64,000 bases of DNA from Cryptomeria japonica (Eukaryota; Streptophyta; Pinopsida; Cupressales; Cupressaceae), in NCBI RefSeq assembly GCF_030272615.1, contig NC_081406.1:461864072-461928071 (forward strand), read 5' to 3'. Shown here piece after piece: positions 12,034 through 24,535 of the stretch (the stretch's first letter is position 1; each line of letters starts with the position of its first letter). The notes beneath the pieces were generated by a model, which was given only the letters and a program-made list of their open reading frames with translations, did no database searches and was not told the origin of the DNA. Made by a program: the position numbers and the translations under genes.

Positions 12034-12045
12034 TGGTATCAGAGC
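12034..12045 (+). other. Primer binding site (tRNA-iMet)
   Basis: TGGTATCAGAGC is a perfect complement to the initiator tRNA-Met 3' end, 2 bp after the LTR end. Confidence 0.9.
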
Positions 12046-12093
12046 CTAATTCCCTTAAGGCTTAACCGCTTGGGAAGGATTTTTAAGGATAAC

Positions 12094-13400
12094 ATGGGTG
12101 AAAGTTCAATGAGTTATAGAGAGATTTCAAATAGACTTGCAGAATATGAAGAAGACTATAATGAACTAAAGGTCAAGTACAAAGATTCATTAGCTAAGAG
12201 AAAAGAGTTGGCTGAGTAGTTGTTGGAACTCAATGAAAATAGTTCATCTGAGGAAGTAAACATTGATGCCTTGGATAATGAGGTGGAAAAGATGAATGAT
12301 AAAAAATCAAATGTGAGGAGAGAGTTGGAAGCCCTTACCATAAGGATGAGCCAAGAGTTGGAAGCTAGGAGAACAGATGAAGACAAAATAAGAGACCAGG
12401 AGCATAAGATCATGAAGATGAACTGAGAGATTAGTAACCTGCATTCACATCTTCATGAGGAAAAAGAAGAAAAAGAGGAGACACAAGTTTATCTAGACAT
12501 GGCTATGTGTCTTAAAGAAAGTCTTACAAAGAAGAATGAGGAGCTTACCAAGGAGTTGGCTGATGCTAATGAGTTACTAGCTAAATTCAACAAGAGCACT
12601 GTTATGCTTGATGAGAAGATTTATACACAAAGGAATAATGGAGATACACATGGCTTCAGATACACAACCTTTTAATAAAGAGAGTCATCTAGTACCAAGG
12701 ACAACATGCATGAAGCCAAATCAACACCAAAGACCAAGAATATCACCGATAAGAGAACCTACAAACCAGTATGTTTTAACTATCATAAAGTAGGTCATAC
12801 TGCTAATGTTTGTAGAAGTAGATCTAGTACTTTTGATGGATATAGACCTAATGCATGTCAAGGTTATAAGCCTATTAGTTTTGATGGATATTGCTTTAGT
12901 TGAAACAAGTATGGGCATAAAGATGTTGAGTGTAGGTCAAGAGTGATCAATCAAAGATCTTACATGAATCCGAGGTCTAATGGTGAATGGCAAAGATATT
13001 ATAGATCGAAGAAACCCTACTTAATTGGTAGAGACCTTATGTGAACCGGTCTAGACCTTATGAAATGGAGAATGAATGGGATGTGACATGTTCAATCTGT
13101 CACAACTATGGTCATGTTGCTATGAACTGCCAAAGAAGAACTGGTAGAGGCAATGCTGGACCCTGGAGAGCATTTGGAATGGCATGTTTCCATTGTCACA
13201 AACTGGGATAACTTGCAAAGTTTTATAAAGATAGAATGAACCAACTGGTTAATCTATTTATTGACCAGAAAGGAAAGAAGAAGGTAGATGTGGAAGAAAC
13301 CATAAGAGAGATGAATAAGATACGAGGGAAGAAAAGTGAGGAGAAACAATCAAAGGACTGCAATTATTCACCTAGTGTGGAGAATCCCCCACCGGTAAAC
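12094..13400 (+). pseudogene. gag: copia gag with coiled coil and four zinc knuckles, broken
   Basis: The ATG at 12094 opens a frame that stays intact to about 13040 apart from stops at 12217 (TAG), 12424 (TGA), 12673 (TAA, doubled) and 12901 (TGA). Residues 1-190 are Glu/Lys/Leu-rich and look like a coiled coil (NRLAEYEEDYNELK, EELTKELADANELL). Four CCHC knuckles follow in series: CFNYHKVGHTANVC (second Cys lost), then one beginning CFS (12889) broken by the TGA, then CSICHNYGHVAMNC (13089, intact, other frame) and CFHCHKLG (13185, decayed). The long charged gag and serial knuckles recall the SIRE-type copia lineage; that assignment is inference. No protease, integrase or RT follows, and the element ends near 13.4 kb. 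Confidence 0.7.
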
Positions 13401-13906
13401 TAAGCTATGTATGTAGCTTACAGGGAGCGGATTATCAAATCCATTTCCAAACCCCCTAAATGGTGTGCGGTAAGTAAAGTCTGCATACTTTGATGCATTA
13501 TGTTGTTATGAAGTGATTTTCTAATCAAATTGAAATATTTTAATGTGTCATGTGAATTGGTAACAAGTTTTAGGGTTGAATGGTGATTAGGGTAAGTTCA
13601 ATTGGTATTGCATTAAATGCAGTTGAATAAAAAGCTATTTTACAGTTTCATTTCTCACCTTGCATTTTCATGAGAACATTTGGAGAGCAACAAAAACACA
13701 AAAGAGAGTTTGATTGTTTCTTTGGTGAACTTGTTAGTGGATTGAGAAGATTTATGGAGAAGGGAATTAGAGAAAGTGCATTCTTTGCTTCAACCTTTTC
13801 TTTCAAAGAAATTATACCTTATAGAAATGTGTTTCTATTTAGAAGGAAATACCAGATTCTTTGACATATCAATAGAAGTAGTATTATCATAGTGAATAAT
13901 AATAGG
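13401..13906. other. No recognisable feature
   Basis: About 500 bp between the end of the forward gag and the breakpoint of the reverse copia. No pol motifs or LTR ends are visible. Confidence 0.4.
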
Positions 13907-15140
13907 CTAATCATAACTTACCCTTATATCTTTCAACATTTGTTTCATCCATAAAATCTCAGTACAATTGGTTGTAGTAGCTACATATTTCGCTTCAGCA
14001 ATACATAATGAAGTGCATGATTGTTTCTTACTAAGCCATGAAACCAACTTTTTTTCAAGAAAGAATGCACCACCAGGAGTGCTCTTCTGGTCATCGACAT
14101 CTCCTGCCCAATCAGAGTCTGTATAGGAACATAGTCTGAAATCATCATTCTTTCGATACCATAACCCAAAGTTTTTTGTACCTACCAAATATCTGAATAT
14201 CCTCTTAATGACAATATCATGGGTTCCTCTAGGATCTGACTAAAATCTGGAAGCAATACAAACAACATTCATTATATAAGGTCTATTCTGAGCTAAGTAC
14301 AACAATCCACCAATCATTGATTTGTATCTACTTGGATTCAGTTTAGGAGATTCATCATCCTTTGATAATTTGAAACCGGTTATCATAGGAGTACTGTTAG
14401 TTTTAGAATTCTCAAGTCCAAATTTCTTAAGAAATTCCTTCACATACTTAGTTTGACAAATGAAAATACCTTTATCAGTTTGAGTAATCTACAAACCTAA
14501 GAAAAAATTCATCTCACCAATCATAGACATTTCAAATTCATTCTTCATATCATCAACAAATTTCATACATAGACTTTATTCACCTCCAAAAAATATATCA
14601 TCAACAAAGACTTCAATAATTAATATGTCATGATGATCAATTTTATAACATAGGTTACCGTCAGCATTACCTTTGCTAAAACTAAGCTTTGAAAGATATA
14701 TATCCAATCCAGTATACCGTGCTCTAGGGGCTTGTTTTAATCCATATAAAGCTTTCTTCAACCTGCAAACCATGTCTTTATCTTCTGATAAAGAAAATCC
14801 ATCAGGTTTCTCAATTTAGACTTCCTCCTCAAGATCTTCATTTATAAATGCACATTTGACATCCATCTGATATACTTTGTAGTTCTTGTGTGCAACATAG
14901 GCAAGAAATAGTCTTACCGCTTCAATTATTGCAACCAAAATATAAGTAATCAACTCTTTCTTCTTGTAAATAACCTTTTCAAACCAATATAGCCTTGTTT
15001 CTTACAATCTAACCTTCCTCATTTAATTGGTTCTTGAAAACCCATTTAGTTTCAATAATATTCTTATCTTTAGGTCTGGGAACTAATTCCCATGTCTTAT
15101 TCTTTTCTATCTTATCTAATTATTTTTCCATTGCTTTCAT
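13907..15140 (-). pseudogene. copia reverse transcriptase-RNase H, truncated
   Basis: RT begins near 15.13 kb. It shows the catalytic QMDVKCAF box (about 14,860), then ALYGLKQAPRA, and FVDDIFFGG in place of the usual YVDD (about 14,590). The RT-RNase H connection (MKEFLKKFGLENSK..STPM) lies at 14.44 kb. RNase H shows YTDSDWAGDVDDQKS (first Asp) and CIAEAKYVA (Glu), and stops after WMKQMLKDI, so the third catalytic region (CDN..AI) and the C-terminus are missing. Several stops and frame changes separate the pieces. Confidence 0.85.
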
Positions 15141-15412
15141 CCAATTTTCATCTTTACTTGCTTCAATAAATAATTATAGTTCAATTTGATAAATTAAACA
15201 TACCTTTTCAGCAACTAACCTTCTTCTAGTCATCACACCTTTCCTTTACTCTCCAATGATCTGATCTTCATAATGATTTAGTTTCATATACTTGGGAGTC
15301 TAAATTTTTTTTTGAATACTGACTCTTTCTGTTGTTCAATAGTCATTGTTGAATTTTCTGATGTTTTCCGAGTCACTAGTTCAATGCTCTAGATAGATTC
15401 TTTCATTATCAG

Positions 15413-16240
15413 TTATGGTCTGATAAATTCATCTTCTGGTCCATAGTCGTATGATTTGATCTGATTACTGTCTTCCTCATACACCTTAACATTTATGCTC
15501 TCCATTCTCCTATTCAATATTTTGTTATATCTATATGTTTTACTCTTAGTAGAATAACCAAAAAATATTTCTTCATCACTTCTAGGATCAAATTTTCCTA
15601 ATGCGTCATCTCTTCTAATGTAGCATTTACTTCCAAAAATTCTGAAATATCTAATAGTAGGAGTATGACCAAACCATAATTCATAAGGAGTCTTACTGGT
15701 ATCACCTTTCATGTGTACTCTATTGAAAGTCTATACCTTAGTATTGATAGCTTCCATCCAATAGATATTAGGAAATTTAGCTTCAATCATCATTGTCCTT
15801 GTAGTATCCAATATGGTTATATTCTTTCTTTCCACTAATCCATTCTGTTGAGGAGTTCTAGGTGCAGAAAGTTGTCTTTTTATTCCGTTCTTTCCAAAAA
15901 AGTTGTTAAACTCACTGGATGTAAACTCACTGCCTTGATCTGATCTTAAACACTTTATCTTCAATCTTGTCTCAGTCTCAATAATAGCTTTGAAGACTTT
16001 AAATTTCTCAAGTGCTTCTGATTTTTCTTTTAAAAATGCAACCCATGTCATTCTAGAATAGTCATCGTTAAGTAACATAAATATCTATCAGCTTGAAAAA
16101 ATTTAGTCCTTGTCGGTCAACACAGATCAGTATGAATAAGACACATAGAACAGTATGAATAAGATCAAGAATTTCATTTGATTCATCATGTATTCTTCTG
16201 AAAGAAGTTCTAACTCGCTTACCCATTTGACATTCTCTAC
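15413..16240 (-). pseudogene. copia integrase, broken
   Basis: The catalytic core shows DDYSRMTWV, then the second acidic residue in LRSDQGSEFTSSEF and the Glu in PQQNGLVERKN. The first Asp segment (usually HTDLCG) lies in decayed sequence near 16.1 kb and is not in an open frame. The C-terminal part contains TPYELWFGHTP, FGSKCYIRR and FFGYSTKSKTYR, all typical of copia integrases. It lies between gag and RT of the same element. Confidence 0.85.
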
Positions 16241-16822
16241 ATTCAAGATTAAGAGGCTTAACAATCTTGGGTGAATCTATGACATCCTATGTTGAACTGA
16301 TCTTCACAATGCAATCAAAATTTACACGACACATCCTCTTATGCCAAACCAGCTTTCATCAATCTAAGAAATCAAACAAGCCTTCTCACCAGAGTTTAAA
16401 TGAAGGATTTTTCCTTTGGTCTAGGTTCTGGAAGCAATTTCCAATCCAAATCTATTGATGATCTTGCATTTTCCATCCTTGAATTGCAAATAAAATCCTC
16501 TATCCACCATCTAACCTACACTTAAAAGGCTTTTCTTTAAGCCTTCAACATAGTAAAAATTATTTGTATTAGTCTTACCATCCAATGATATTGTTCCTTT
16601 GCCTTTCATCCTACATGCCTTGTTGTCTCCAAATCTGACTAGTCCTCCATCAAATTATTGCAATGTTAAAAAATTTATCTTATCATCGGTCATGTGATCT
16701 GAGCAGCCACTGTCTATAACCCATTCATCATTTTCTTTAATTTTAGCAGGTAAAGCCTTCTTGTCAATATGAGTTGGTTCAATGACAAGTTCAGGAGAAT
16801 CATCCTTGATAACAATAAAGAC

Positions 16823-17900
16823 TCAATCTTTACTGGAGCTTCCATTATTGGTTTCACTTATAGGTTCATCATTGTCATCATCAGTAATGCCAAAATCATC
16901 ATAACCAGCATAATAACATGATTTATCCTTATTCCTTGTAAGTCTAGGTCTACTCTGATATTCCAGATTAGGCTTATAACTCCTCACAATTCTTTCATGA
17001 TTCCTAGCAGCTCTTTCAGGACATCCAGAAGAAAAATGAACAATATTATTGCATGAAAAACATTTAAAAGGGACTTTTCCTTCATACTTACTTCCATCCG
17101 GTCCCTTAGGAATTCTTCTAGCAGTCAGGGCTTCTAACTCTTCAAGTTCTTGCTCTTCTTTTTCAATGTCCTCCAAATATTTAGCATACAAATCCTTCCA
17201 ATCTATCTTCTACTTACTGGAGGCAAATGCTTGAAATACAGTTTCAGTTTTAGTAGCACTTCAAACTCCAAGTTCCTCAAGCTCAAAAGCAGTCAATTTC
17301 CCAAGTAATGTATCTCTAGTAAAAGGGGAACTTGACATTGTTTGGAGTTCATTAATTACAACAACCTTCATATTGTAAGCCGAAGGTAGAATCCTCAAAA
17401 TATTTGACACAACCTCATCCTTACTAACTGATCCACCGCAACATTTGATTCCCATGACAGTTTCATTTATTCTATCCATGAAAGAACTAATTTTCTCATC
17501 TTCCTTCATCTTCAAAGTTTCATATCTCACCTAGAAACCTTCAAGTTTTGCAATCTTTACTGCTTGGTCACCTTCATAAATATTTTCAAGCTTAAAACAA
17601 ATCTACTTTGCATTCTCCAACTCTATGACATTCAATAGCTTTTCATCAGATAGGGCACTCAACAATGGTTATTTTTCTCTAACATCATTTCCATCTCTTA
17701 TGTTCATCAGCAGATGTTGGTGTTCTAGAATCAGGATCATGAGGTATATACCATTTCTCCATTGTCTCCCAAACTCCATTTCCAATACATCTCAAATGAA
17801 TCTTCATTCGCTCCTTCCATATTTTATAATTTGTACCATCAAATCTAGGACTCTCCTTCTGATAGGGGTTGAATGTAGAACTTGATGCTAATGCCATCAA
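16823..17900 (-). pseudogene. gag: copia gag (UBN2 type), broken
   Basis: It starts at about 17,900 with MMALASSSTF, then RFDGTNYKIWKERMKIHL, the conserved N-terminal box of copia gag. The middle has MKEDEKISSFMDRINETV and ILRILPSAYNMKV (UBN2-like). The zinc knuckle is CFSCNNIVHFSSGC; its Cys-Cys-His-Cys spacing is kept but the usual glycine before His is lost. Frame breaks lie near 17.6 and 17.2 kb. The start is 38 bp inside the primer site. Confidence 0.85.
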
Positions 17901-17938
17901 ATCTCCTCAACCAGTAAAGATTCTGCAGAGATGACCTT

Positions 17939-17950
17939 GCTCTGATACCA
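17939..17950 (-). other. Primer binding site (tRNA-iMet), reverse strand
   Basis: GCTCTGATACCA on the + strand is the perfect complement of TGGTATCAGAGC. Its position 2 bp from the LTR edge fixes the orientation of this element. Confidence 0.9.
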
Positions 17951-17952
17951 AT

Positions 17953-18242
17953 TGTTGGAATGAAATTATATTGGTAGAAAACTAAGAGGGGGGTGAATAA
18001 ATTTTCTCACAAGTATGGCAGTTAATGCAAATTATAAGATTTATACCGAAGAACAACACAATGAAAGATAAAGCATGAAAGAACAGTAAACATGACACCA
18101 ATATTTTGACATGGAAAACCCAGTAAAGGGAAAAAACATGGTGGTAAACCCTACCCACAACTAGATAATACTTCTGTAGTAGTATGTGAAATAATTACAA
18201 TGGGGATTACACTTGCAATTAGGCCAAGAGCCTAGAACTCAT
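17953..18242 (-). repeat. Truncated copia 5' LTR, reverse orientation
   Basis: The + strand starts TGTTGGAATG, with the complement of the C-rich block (AGAGGGGGGTGAATAAA) and of the 'ttttccc' block. After 290 bp ('gcctagaactcat') it stops at a forward TGTTGGCATTG. The missing part was not found nearby. Confidence 0.75.
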
Positions 18243-19956
18243 TGTTGGCATTGTATTTTAATTGATGTCAACCGATATGTATAACATGTCACCAGTATGG
18301 CTGGTTACCGATATGCAAGGTGAATGCAAGATGCAAGAAGGAGATGTTACTAGCATGGATGTTCACCGGTAACTCAACATGACCACCGGTAAGAAAGCAT
18401 AATACAATAAAGAAGAGTGTAATCCACCGTAGGCATGATTATAAGGATGTGCATTAATGACATATTTTACTCAAGGATAATACCGGTATGAAGGCAAGTG
18501 TAATATCACTGGTAAATAGACTTAGTGGAAGAAATGGTGTGTCTGATGAAAAGTCAAGTTGAACCACCGACATAATAGAGGAAAGAAGGCATGAAGGATA
18601 ACCGATAAGGTGACATGTACCGACAAGGTTAGTGAACCGGTGAGCAAGCACTGATAATATTTCTTGGTTGGTGAATGAATCTAAACCAACTCAGTGGATT
18701 GAATAGAGGTGGATGCCAACAAGGATGATAGGTGGATACCAAGTGGCAAGCATCTAGAGGTTGATTAAGTGTCCATCAACGTGGTAGGTGATGAGCAGGT
18801 CGTCTTTAAATAAGGAACTTGTAAATTAAGGGTCAATGACAAAAGATGTGTGGCTCAAGGAAGATCAAGATGTAAAATATTTTTTATGTAAACCAAGCAA
18901 GACAATCCAATCTTCATTCTCATTGGTTGAAGGAAGCAACTTAGGCATTAATGGTGATTGTCATAGCAAAGTCAAAAAATAAGTTGCAGGTTGCTAAATA
19001 TAGAAAGTGTGTATAGATGTCATAAGAAAAATGGTAGTGATGTTTGATCTACTACAGATCATCAATCGAAGAGATGAGATCCGATCAGATTTGATACGGA
19101 TTGAGTTGTTGGAGAAAATCCCTAGCGTGCCACTGTTTGAACTCTAGTCTTGGCGGGAAAGCTAGGTACAAATATGCAGACCAAAAATGAAAGAAGATGA
19201 TGCTAGATGTCAGAAAAGACAAAGTAACTGAGAGAGAAAAGAGTGATTAAAGAGAAGATCAAAAGCATATAAGTGTTGGAGTTGACTGAAAGAAAAGTAG
19301 AACTGGTAAGAGGGTTTATCAAAGGTTTTACCAGTAAGATTAGAGCAACCGACAAGATACCAAAAAGGATAAAATTTGTGTGAACCGGGAAGGGAGATTC
19401 AGGAAGAAAGTTGTTGAAGGTGAAGGAGAAAAGAGAGTGTACCGATGGAGGTCATGCAAGACAGAATGAGGGTGAAAAGGATATAAATAGAGGATAGCAA
19501 ACAATTAGAGAACTAAGTAGAGGAGAATCGGTAGAGAAGAGTTAAATTGGTGACATATTTAGATTGCAAGTGCTACAAAACTTATTTGTAACAAGACTAT
19601 AACTATTGTATTGTTTATAATCATTGTGATCACTGAGTTGGAGCTCAGTGTAGGGGTTGGTGCTCCTTGGCTTGGTTCCCTAAATATTGTAACCATGTTT
19701 ATTGTGAGGCTAGATTGGAGCAGTAGAATCCAATAGAATTTGTCACCGAGGTTTTTCCCACATTGGGTTTTTCTCGTATATCCGATGTTATGTGTTGTGT
19801 GTCCTTGTGTGTTTGCATTTGATCACTTTCCTTATCTCACCATTATATCCTCCTTGTGTTTGATTTGCTAACTAGTACCAAGATTTAGATTTAAAAGGTT
19901 TATAATATTGGGAACCACTGATTGACCCCCCTCTCAGTGGTACATTGTGTTCAAAA
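18243..19956 (+). repeat. copia 5' LTR, forward
   Basis: It starts TGTTGGCATTG with 'ttgatgtcaaccgatatg', is rich in ACCGGT/ACCGRT motifs, and ends after 'gattgacccccctctcagtg' with '..gtgttcaaaa', where the usual final CA has decayed. A degenerate primer site and gag follow. It is 1,714 bp. A possible TATA element is 'gatataaatagagg' (about 19,480). Confidence 0.8.
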
Positions 19957-19958
19957 AT

Positions 19959-19970
19959 TAGTATTAGAGC
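19959..19970 (+). other. Primer binding site, decayed
   Basis: TAGTATTAGAGC differs from TGGTATCAGAGC at two positions, one G-to-A and one C-to-T. Confidence 0.75.
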
Positions 19971-20029
19971 CTAGGTTCCTGATCATATAAGATTTCGCTA
20001 TCTTGGGTAAATTCTGGCCTTAGAACACA

Positions 20030-20933
20030 ATGGCAAGAAATAAGCTCTCCTCCTCTTCTAAAGCTCCCATGTTTGATGGAACCAACTATGCTTTTTGGTG
20101 TAGAATAATGGAAACATACATGTCCTCTCTAGGATTTGATGTTTGGATGTCTATAAAGAATGGGTATATTGTCCCTAGTGTTCCTCCCACTAACCTAGAT
20201 TATAAGGAGTATGAGAACAATGCAAAGGCTAAACATGTTATTCTCAGTAGACAATTAGATAATGAGTTTGTTATGGTTATGCACTACTCATCTACCAAGG
20301 AGACTTGGGATAAATTATAGAGATTATTTGAAGGAGATGCCAAAGTCAAGGAGGCCAAGCTGCAATCACTAAGAGGTCATCTTGAAGGCTTGAAGATGAA
20401 AGATGAAGAAAAGATTGCAGATTATCTTTATAGGGTAGACGAAATTGTGAGCTCCATTAGGGAACTTGGAGAAGAGGTTGTTGATGAAGTTACTATCAAA
20501 AAGGTACTTAGATCACTCACATCTAAGTATGATACTAAGGTTTCTGCTATATATCAAGCCAAGGATCTAAAAAACCTTCACAATGGATGAGTTATTTGGC
20601 TCCTTAACCGCTTATGAGATGAGGACAACCGAAGAAGGATCTTCAAGGAAAGAAGTTGCTTTCAAATCCATCAAAAAGGGAAAGGAAGAGGTTTCTCATA
20701 AAGGATCCAGTGAAGACTCGGATGTAGAGGTAGCAAACTTTGTTAGAAATCTCAAGAGAGGATCTGGTAAGTATAAAGGAAAGTGGTCACTCAAATGCTT
20801 CAACTATGATAAAATATGACACTTTGCTACAAAATGTCCCTATAGTGAAACCGATGGAGATAAGAACAGGAGCTCTGGAAGATCTTTCACTAAAGACAAA
20901 GAGAAGAAAGTTTACTGGCAACAAAGAAAAATT
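20030..20933 (+). pseudogene. gag: copia gag fragment
   Basis: It starts MARNKLSSSSKAPMFDGTNY, the standard N-terminal gag box, then FWCRIMETYMSSLG. TAG at 20,318 interrupts DKL-RLFEGDA. The UBN2-like part follows (KMKDEEKIADYLYRVDEIV, LTSKYDTKVSAI). A frame change near 20.58 kb leads to the basic C-terminal part and a ruined knuckle (CFNYDKI-stop-HFATKC, with the second Cys now Tyr and a stop in place of Gly). The fragment ends abruptly at a reverse LTR at 20,934, with no pol. Confidence 0.8.
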
Positions 20934-22448
20934 TGTTGAACACAATGTACCATTGGGAGGGGGGTGAATCAGTGGTTCCCAATATTCTAAACCTTTTAAA
21001 CCAAACTCTTGGTACCAGTTAGAAAATCAGGCACAAGGAGGATATATTGATGAGCTAAGGAAAGAGATCAAATGAAAACACACAAATATACTCAACACAT
21101 AACACTAGATATACGAGGAAAACCCAATGTGGGAAGACCCTCAGTGAGAAATGTTGTTGGAGACTACTGCTCCAATACAACCTCACAATAAGCACTGATT
21201 ACCAAGTTTAGGGCACCAACCCAAGGAGAACCAACCCTTGCATCAAGCTCCAAATTAGTGATGTACTAAAGATCAGATTAATACAATAGTTTTAATCTTG
21301 TTACAAATGAGTTTTGTAACTCTTACAATGAAAAACTTCACCAGTTTAACTCTTCTCAATCGGTTCTCCCTTTCTTAGTTCTCTATCAGTAGTTTGTTCT
21401 TTGTTTATACCTTTTTCTACCCATATTTTATCTTGCATAGCCTTCACTGGTACACTCTCTTATCTCCTTCACCTTCTACAAATTTCTTCCCAAATCCCCC
21501 TTGTTAGTTTAAACAATTGTAGTTCTATTTGGCAGCTTGCCGATTGCTCTAACCTTGTCGGTAAAACCTCTAATAAACCTTCTACCGGTTCTACCTCTCT
21601 GTTAAAAAATCCAAGACTTGAATGATTTTGATCTTCTCTCTGACCACTCTCTACTCTTTCAGTTACTCTATTTTTATCGGCATCAAGCATCATCATCTTA
21701 AGTCTTTAGTTTACATATTTATACTTGATTATTCCCATCAACACCTGGATTCAAACTAGGCATGTTAGGATTTTTTCTCCATGGAGTATGTTTGTATTAA
21801 ATCTAATCAGATCTCCTCTCCTTGATTGATGATTTGCATTAGACCAAACACCACCACCATTTCTGATGACATCTATATGCGCTTTCTATCTTTAGTAACT
21901 TGCAACTTGTTTTTCCAGCCTTTCTCTACCATTCACCATTAATGCCTCGGGTATTTCCTTCAACCATTGAGCACAAATATCGAATTGTCCTACTTGATTT
22001 ATCTCACCAAAAACCTTTTACATCTTGATCCGCCTCAAGCCACACTTCTTCTGTCATTGACCTGTGATTCACGGGTTCTTAATTTTAAGTTGACCTACTC
22101 ATCACCTATCACATCAATGGACGGTTTTCCTACCACTGCATGCCTACCACATGGAACCTACATGTCATCCTCAAACACCATCCAACTCAACCTAGTCTTC
22201 TATGTTGATTTCAATTCATTCACTGACCAAGACACATGACTGGTGTTTTACCAGCTCATATACCCTACTGATAGATCATATTGACTTGGAATTCTTCTGG
22301 TTTTGTGTCCATACTTCATGTGATTCAGCAATCATTCACTATGTTGGTTTTTCTTCTTCGTGTCCATACATGCTCACTAGTGGATCTCCTTATTTCATCT
22401 TCATACTTGTAACATACCTACCAATTGTCATTTCATACTGGTTTCCAA
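20934..22448 (-). repeat. copia LTR in inverted orientation, same family as 18.2-19.9 kb
   Basis: The + strand begins TGTTGAACACAATGTACC, then GGGAGGGGGGTGAATCAGTG. The sequence is the reverse complement of the LTR at 18.24-19.96 kb over most of its length: the 'gtggttcccaatatt', 'acgaggaaaacccaatgtgg' and 'gttacaaatgagttttgtaac' blocks all have counterparts. Its far end is ambiguous, because a forward LTR appears to begin at 22,449. Confidence 0.7.
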
Positions 22449-23353
22449 TGTTGTCAATTGACACTCATTGGATTCATATGCGGTCATTGAAGGCAGCAAG
22501 ATTCTGTAGAAGGCATACACTAGCATTGGAGGCATACATCGGCAGATACTGACATTGGAGTAATCAAGGTCATAACCAGCACCGACACTGACATCCAACA
22601 CTTATGTGAAGCCGATATCAGTCTGGGATCTGAAAAGTTTTATTTAATCATTTTATAATTATTGTATAGGGTTGACATTGAATATCTTTTGTAATGTATT
22701 GTAATCTGACATAAGGCATATTGTTTTTAAAGGGTATATAAGTCAGTTTATTAGGTCATTGTGATATAGAAGAGTGTGTAGGACAAGGAAGCAAAATAGT
22801 GTGATGCTAAGGACATGTATATAGATCATTTGTATGTGAAAGTAATATCATGCAATGATCAGTAGATGATTTGTAAAGCATTCTTGGAGAAAATGAGATA
22901 TCAGTAAAAGGGTTTAAGAATTGGTACAAAAAAGAGCTATAACTGAAACTCTTTTTGGCATAGCAGATGCATTTTGTGAGCTCACCATTCTTGTTTTATC
23001 TTAGCAGAAGCTTGTAGTCAGTGAGACTTTTTTTGTGTTGAGCAGTGTGCTCTAGGCAGTGTGCCTTCCGGCATGTGTAGGCCCCCATACTTTGCAATAT
23101 CTTTCACATGGCTAGTGAATTGATATTGTGGGTCATAAATCCCACCATGGTTTTTCCTTTTTGAGGTTTTCCATGTATAAATTCTATGTGTTATGATTTT
23201 CATTCATGTGGCTTGTTTATTTACTTCATGTTATATGTTTCTTCATTTACCGGTTTATATGTGTATGTTGTAATAAGGTAAAATCTTATATTACCAGCAG
23301 AACATCGATTCACCGCCCCCTCTCAATGTTATTGGATTCATTGTTTTCAAACA
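22449..23353 (+). repeat. copia LTR, forward, same family as window start
   Basis: It probably starts TGTTGTCAATTGAC and ends '..cattgttttcaaaca' after 'gattcaccgccccctctcaa'. The middle resembles the LTR at 1-707 (caccgacactgacatcc; the 'gagcagtgtgctctaggca' block at 23,040). The start is uncertain. Neither a primer site nor a polypurine tract is visible next to it. Confidence 0.55.
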
Positions 23354-24535
23354 TCCAATACTTACTTGTCAATTATAATCCCATACCGGTTGACATCAAT
23401 GACAACACAATAACAACAATCTCCTCATTTGGCATTGATGTCAACACACTCTATTCCTTCACCCTACCCATTGGACCATTCTCCCCCTTTGACAACAATG
23501 ACAAAGGGTCGGGGCATCCTTACATCTAATTCATTCTCCACCGATTATACAATGTATTCTCCCCATTTTATTTCTATCCATTCAACCAACAACATATAAG
23601 ATGGAGGATAGAGACACCAACTGACATCAATTGTTCATAAGAGTCAAATGTGATTGTACTATGAGTGCTACCAATTGGGAAAGTAGATTCTCCTAATCAT
23701 GAAATTCTCTTGGGTATTCCTATAATAATTTCCTTCTTCTACAATTTGTTCTTCCAATACACGTGTCTAGTGTTCCTTTCACCCGATGGTCCAATTGTGA
23801 TTTTTATCAAAGTAAAAATTGAATAGACATTGAAGGAACTTTCAAATGAGGACCAATGAGTACTACCCAAAAGCTCAAGCATGTCAGTACTGTAGCATAA
23901 TCACTTTATCTCCCCCTTTGTCCAACATATGGTCCAAGAGATAGGAGATTTTACAATGAACTGCCCATGAACCATAGATATTCATACACATTTAAGTGCA
24001 TGAAACAGGTGATACCACTCCTAACTTGTGTCTCAGAGGCTTGGTGAGGATATCAACCACTTGTTTACCTATAGGTACATACTCTACCTTGACTTCATAG
24101 ATCTATCACCTCTCTGGGAAAATGATATTTTATGGAAATATGCTTTGTCCTTGAGTGCATAACCAGATTCTTTGATATGTTAATTACACCAGAATTGTCA
24201 CACTAGTTGGAAATAGGGTCAAATATCTCTACCTGAATATCCTTGAGGGTCTTCTTCATCCATAGCACCTAAGAATAGCATGTGGCAGCAACAATATATT
24301 ATGCCTCAGCAGTAGATAGAGAAACCGAATCCTTCTTCTTACTATGCCATGACCAACCGATTACCTGGGAGGAATGCACCACCACTTGTTCTCTTACGAT
24401 CATCAATGTAGCCTACCAAATCAGCATTAGTGTAGGCATGCAAGATAAAATCCCCTTTCTTGGGATACCATAGTCCATAATCAAGTGTCCCTTGTATATA
24501 CCAGAATATCCTTTTGACTCCAAAATCATAAAATG
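23354..24535 (-). pseudogene. 3' end of a reverse-strand copia: RNase H, polypurine tract, LTR start
   Basis: Minus strand, right to left. RNase H reads WYIQGTLDYGLWYPKKGDF, then YTNADLVGYIDDRKRTSGGAF (the usual ADWAG has become ADLVG). Decayed RNase H tail sequence runs down to about 24.0 kb. A purine box (complement of 'tctccccctttgacaac' at 23.48 kb) follows, then the polypurine tract (complement of 'atctcctcatttggc', 23,419-23,433). About 65 bp of LTR start remain (23,354-23,418). The element is cut at 24,535, where a minisatellite begins. Confidence 0.7.

Larger units (their letters stand above)
13907..18242 (-). mobile_element. Reverse-strand Ty1/copia element, truncated at both ends
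   Basis: Read on the minus strand the order is LTR end, primer site, gag (17.9-16.8 kb), integrase (16.2-15.4 kb), RT (15.1-14.6 kb), RNase H (14.45-13.9 kb). Integrase before RT is diagnostic of Ty1/copia. The 3' end is cut inside RNase H at about 13,907, so there is no 3' LTR. The 5' LTR is cut at 18,242, where a forward LTR begins. Stops and frameshifts are frequent, so it is dead. Confidence 0.9.
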
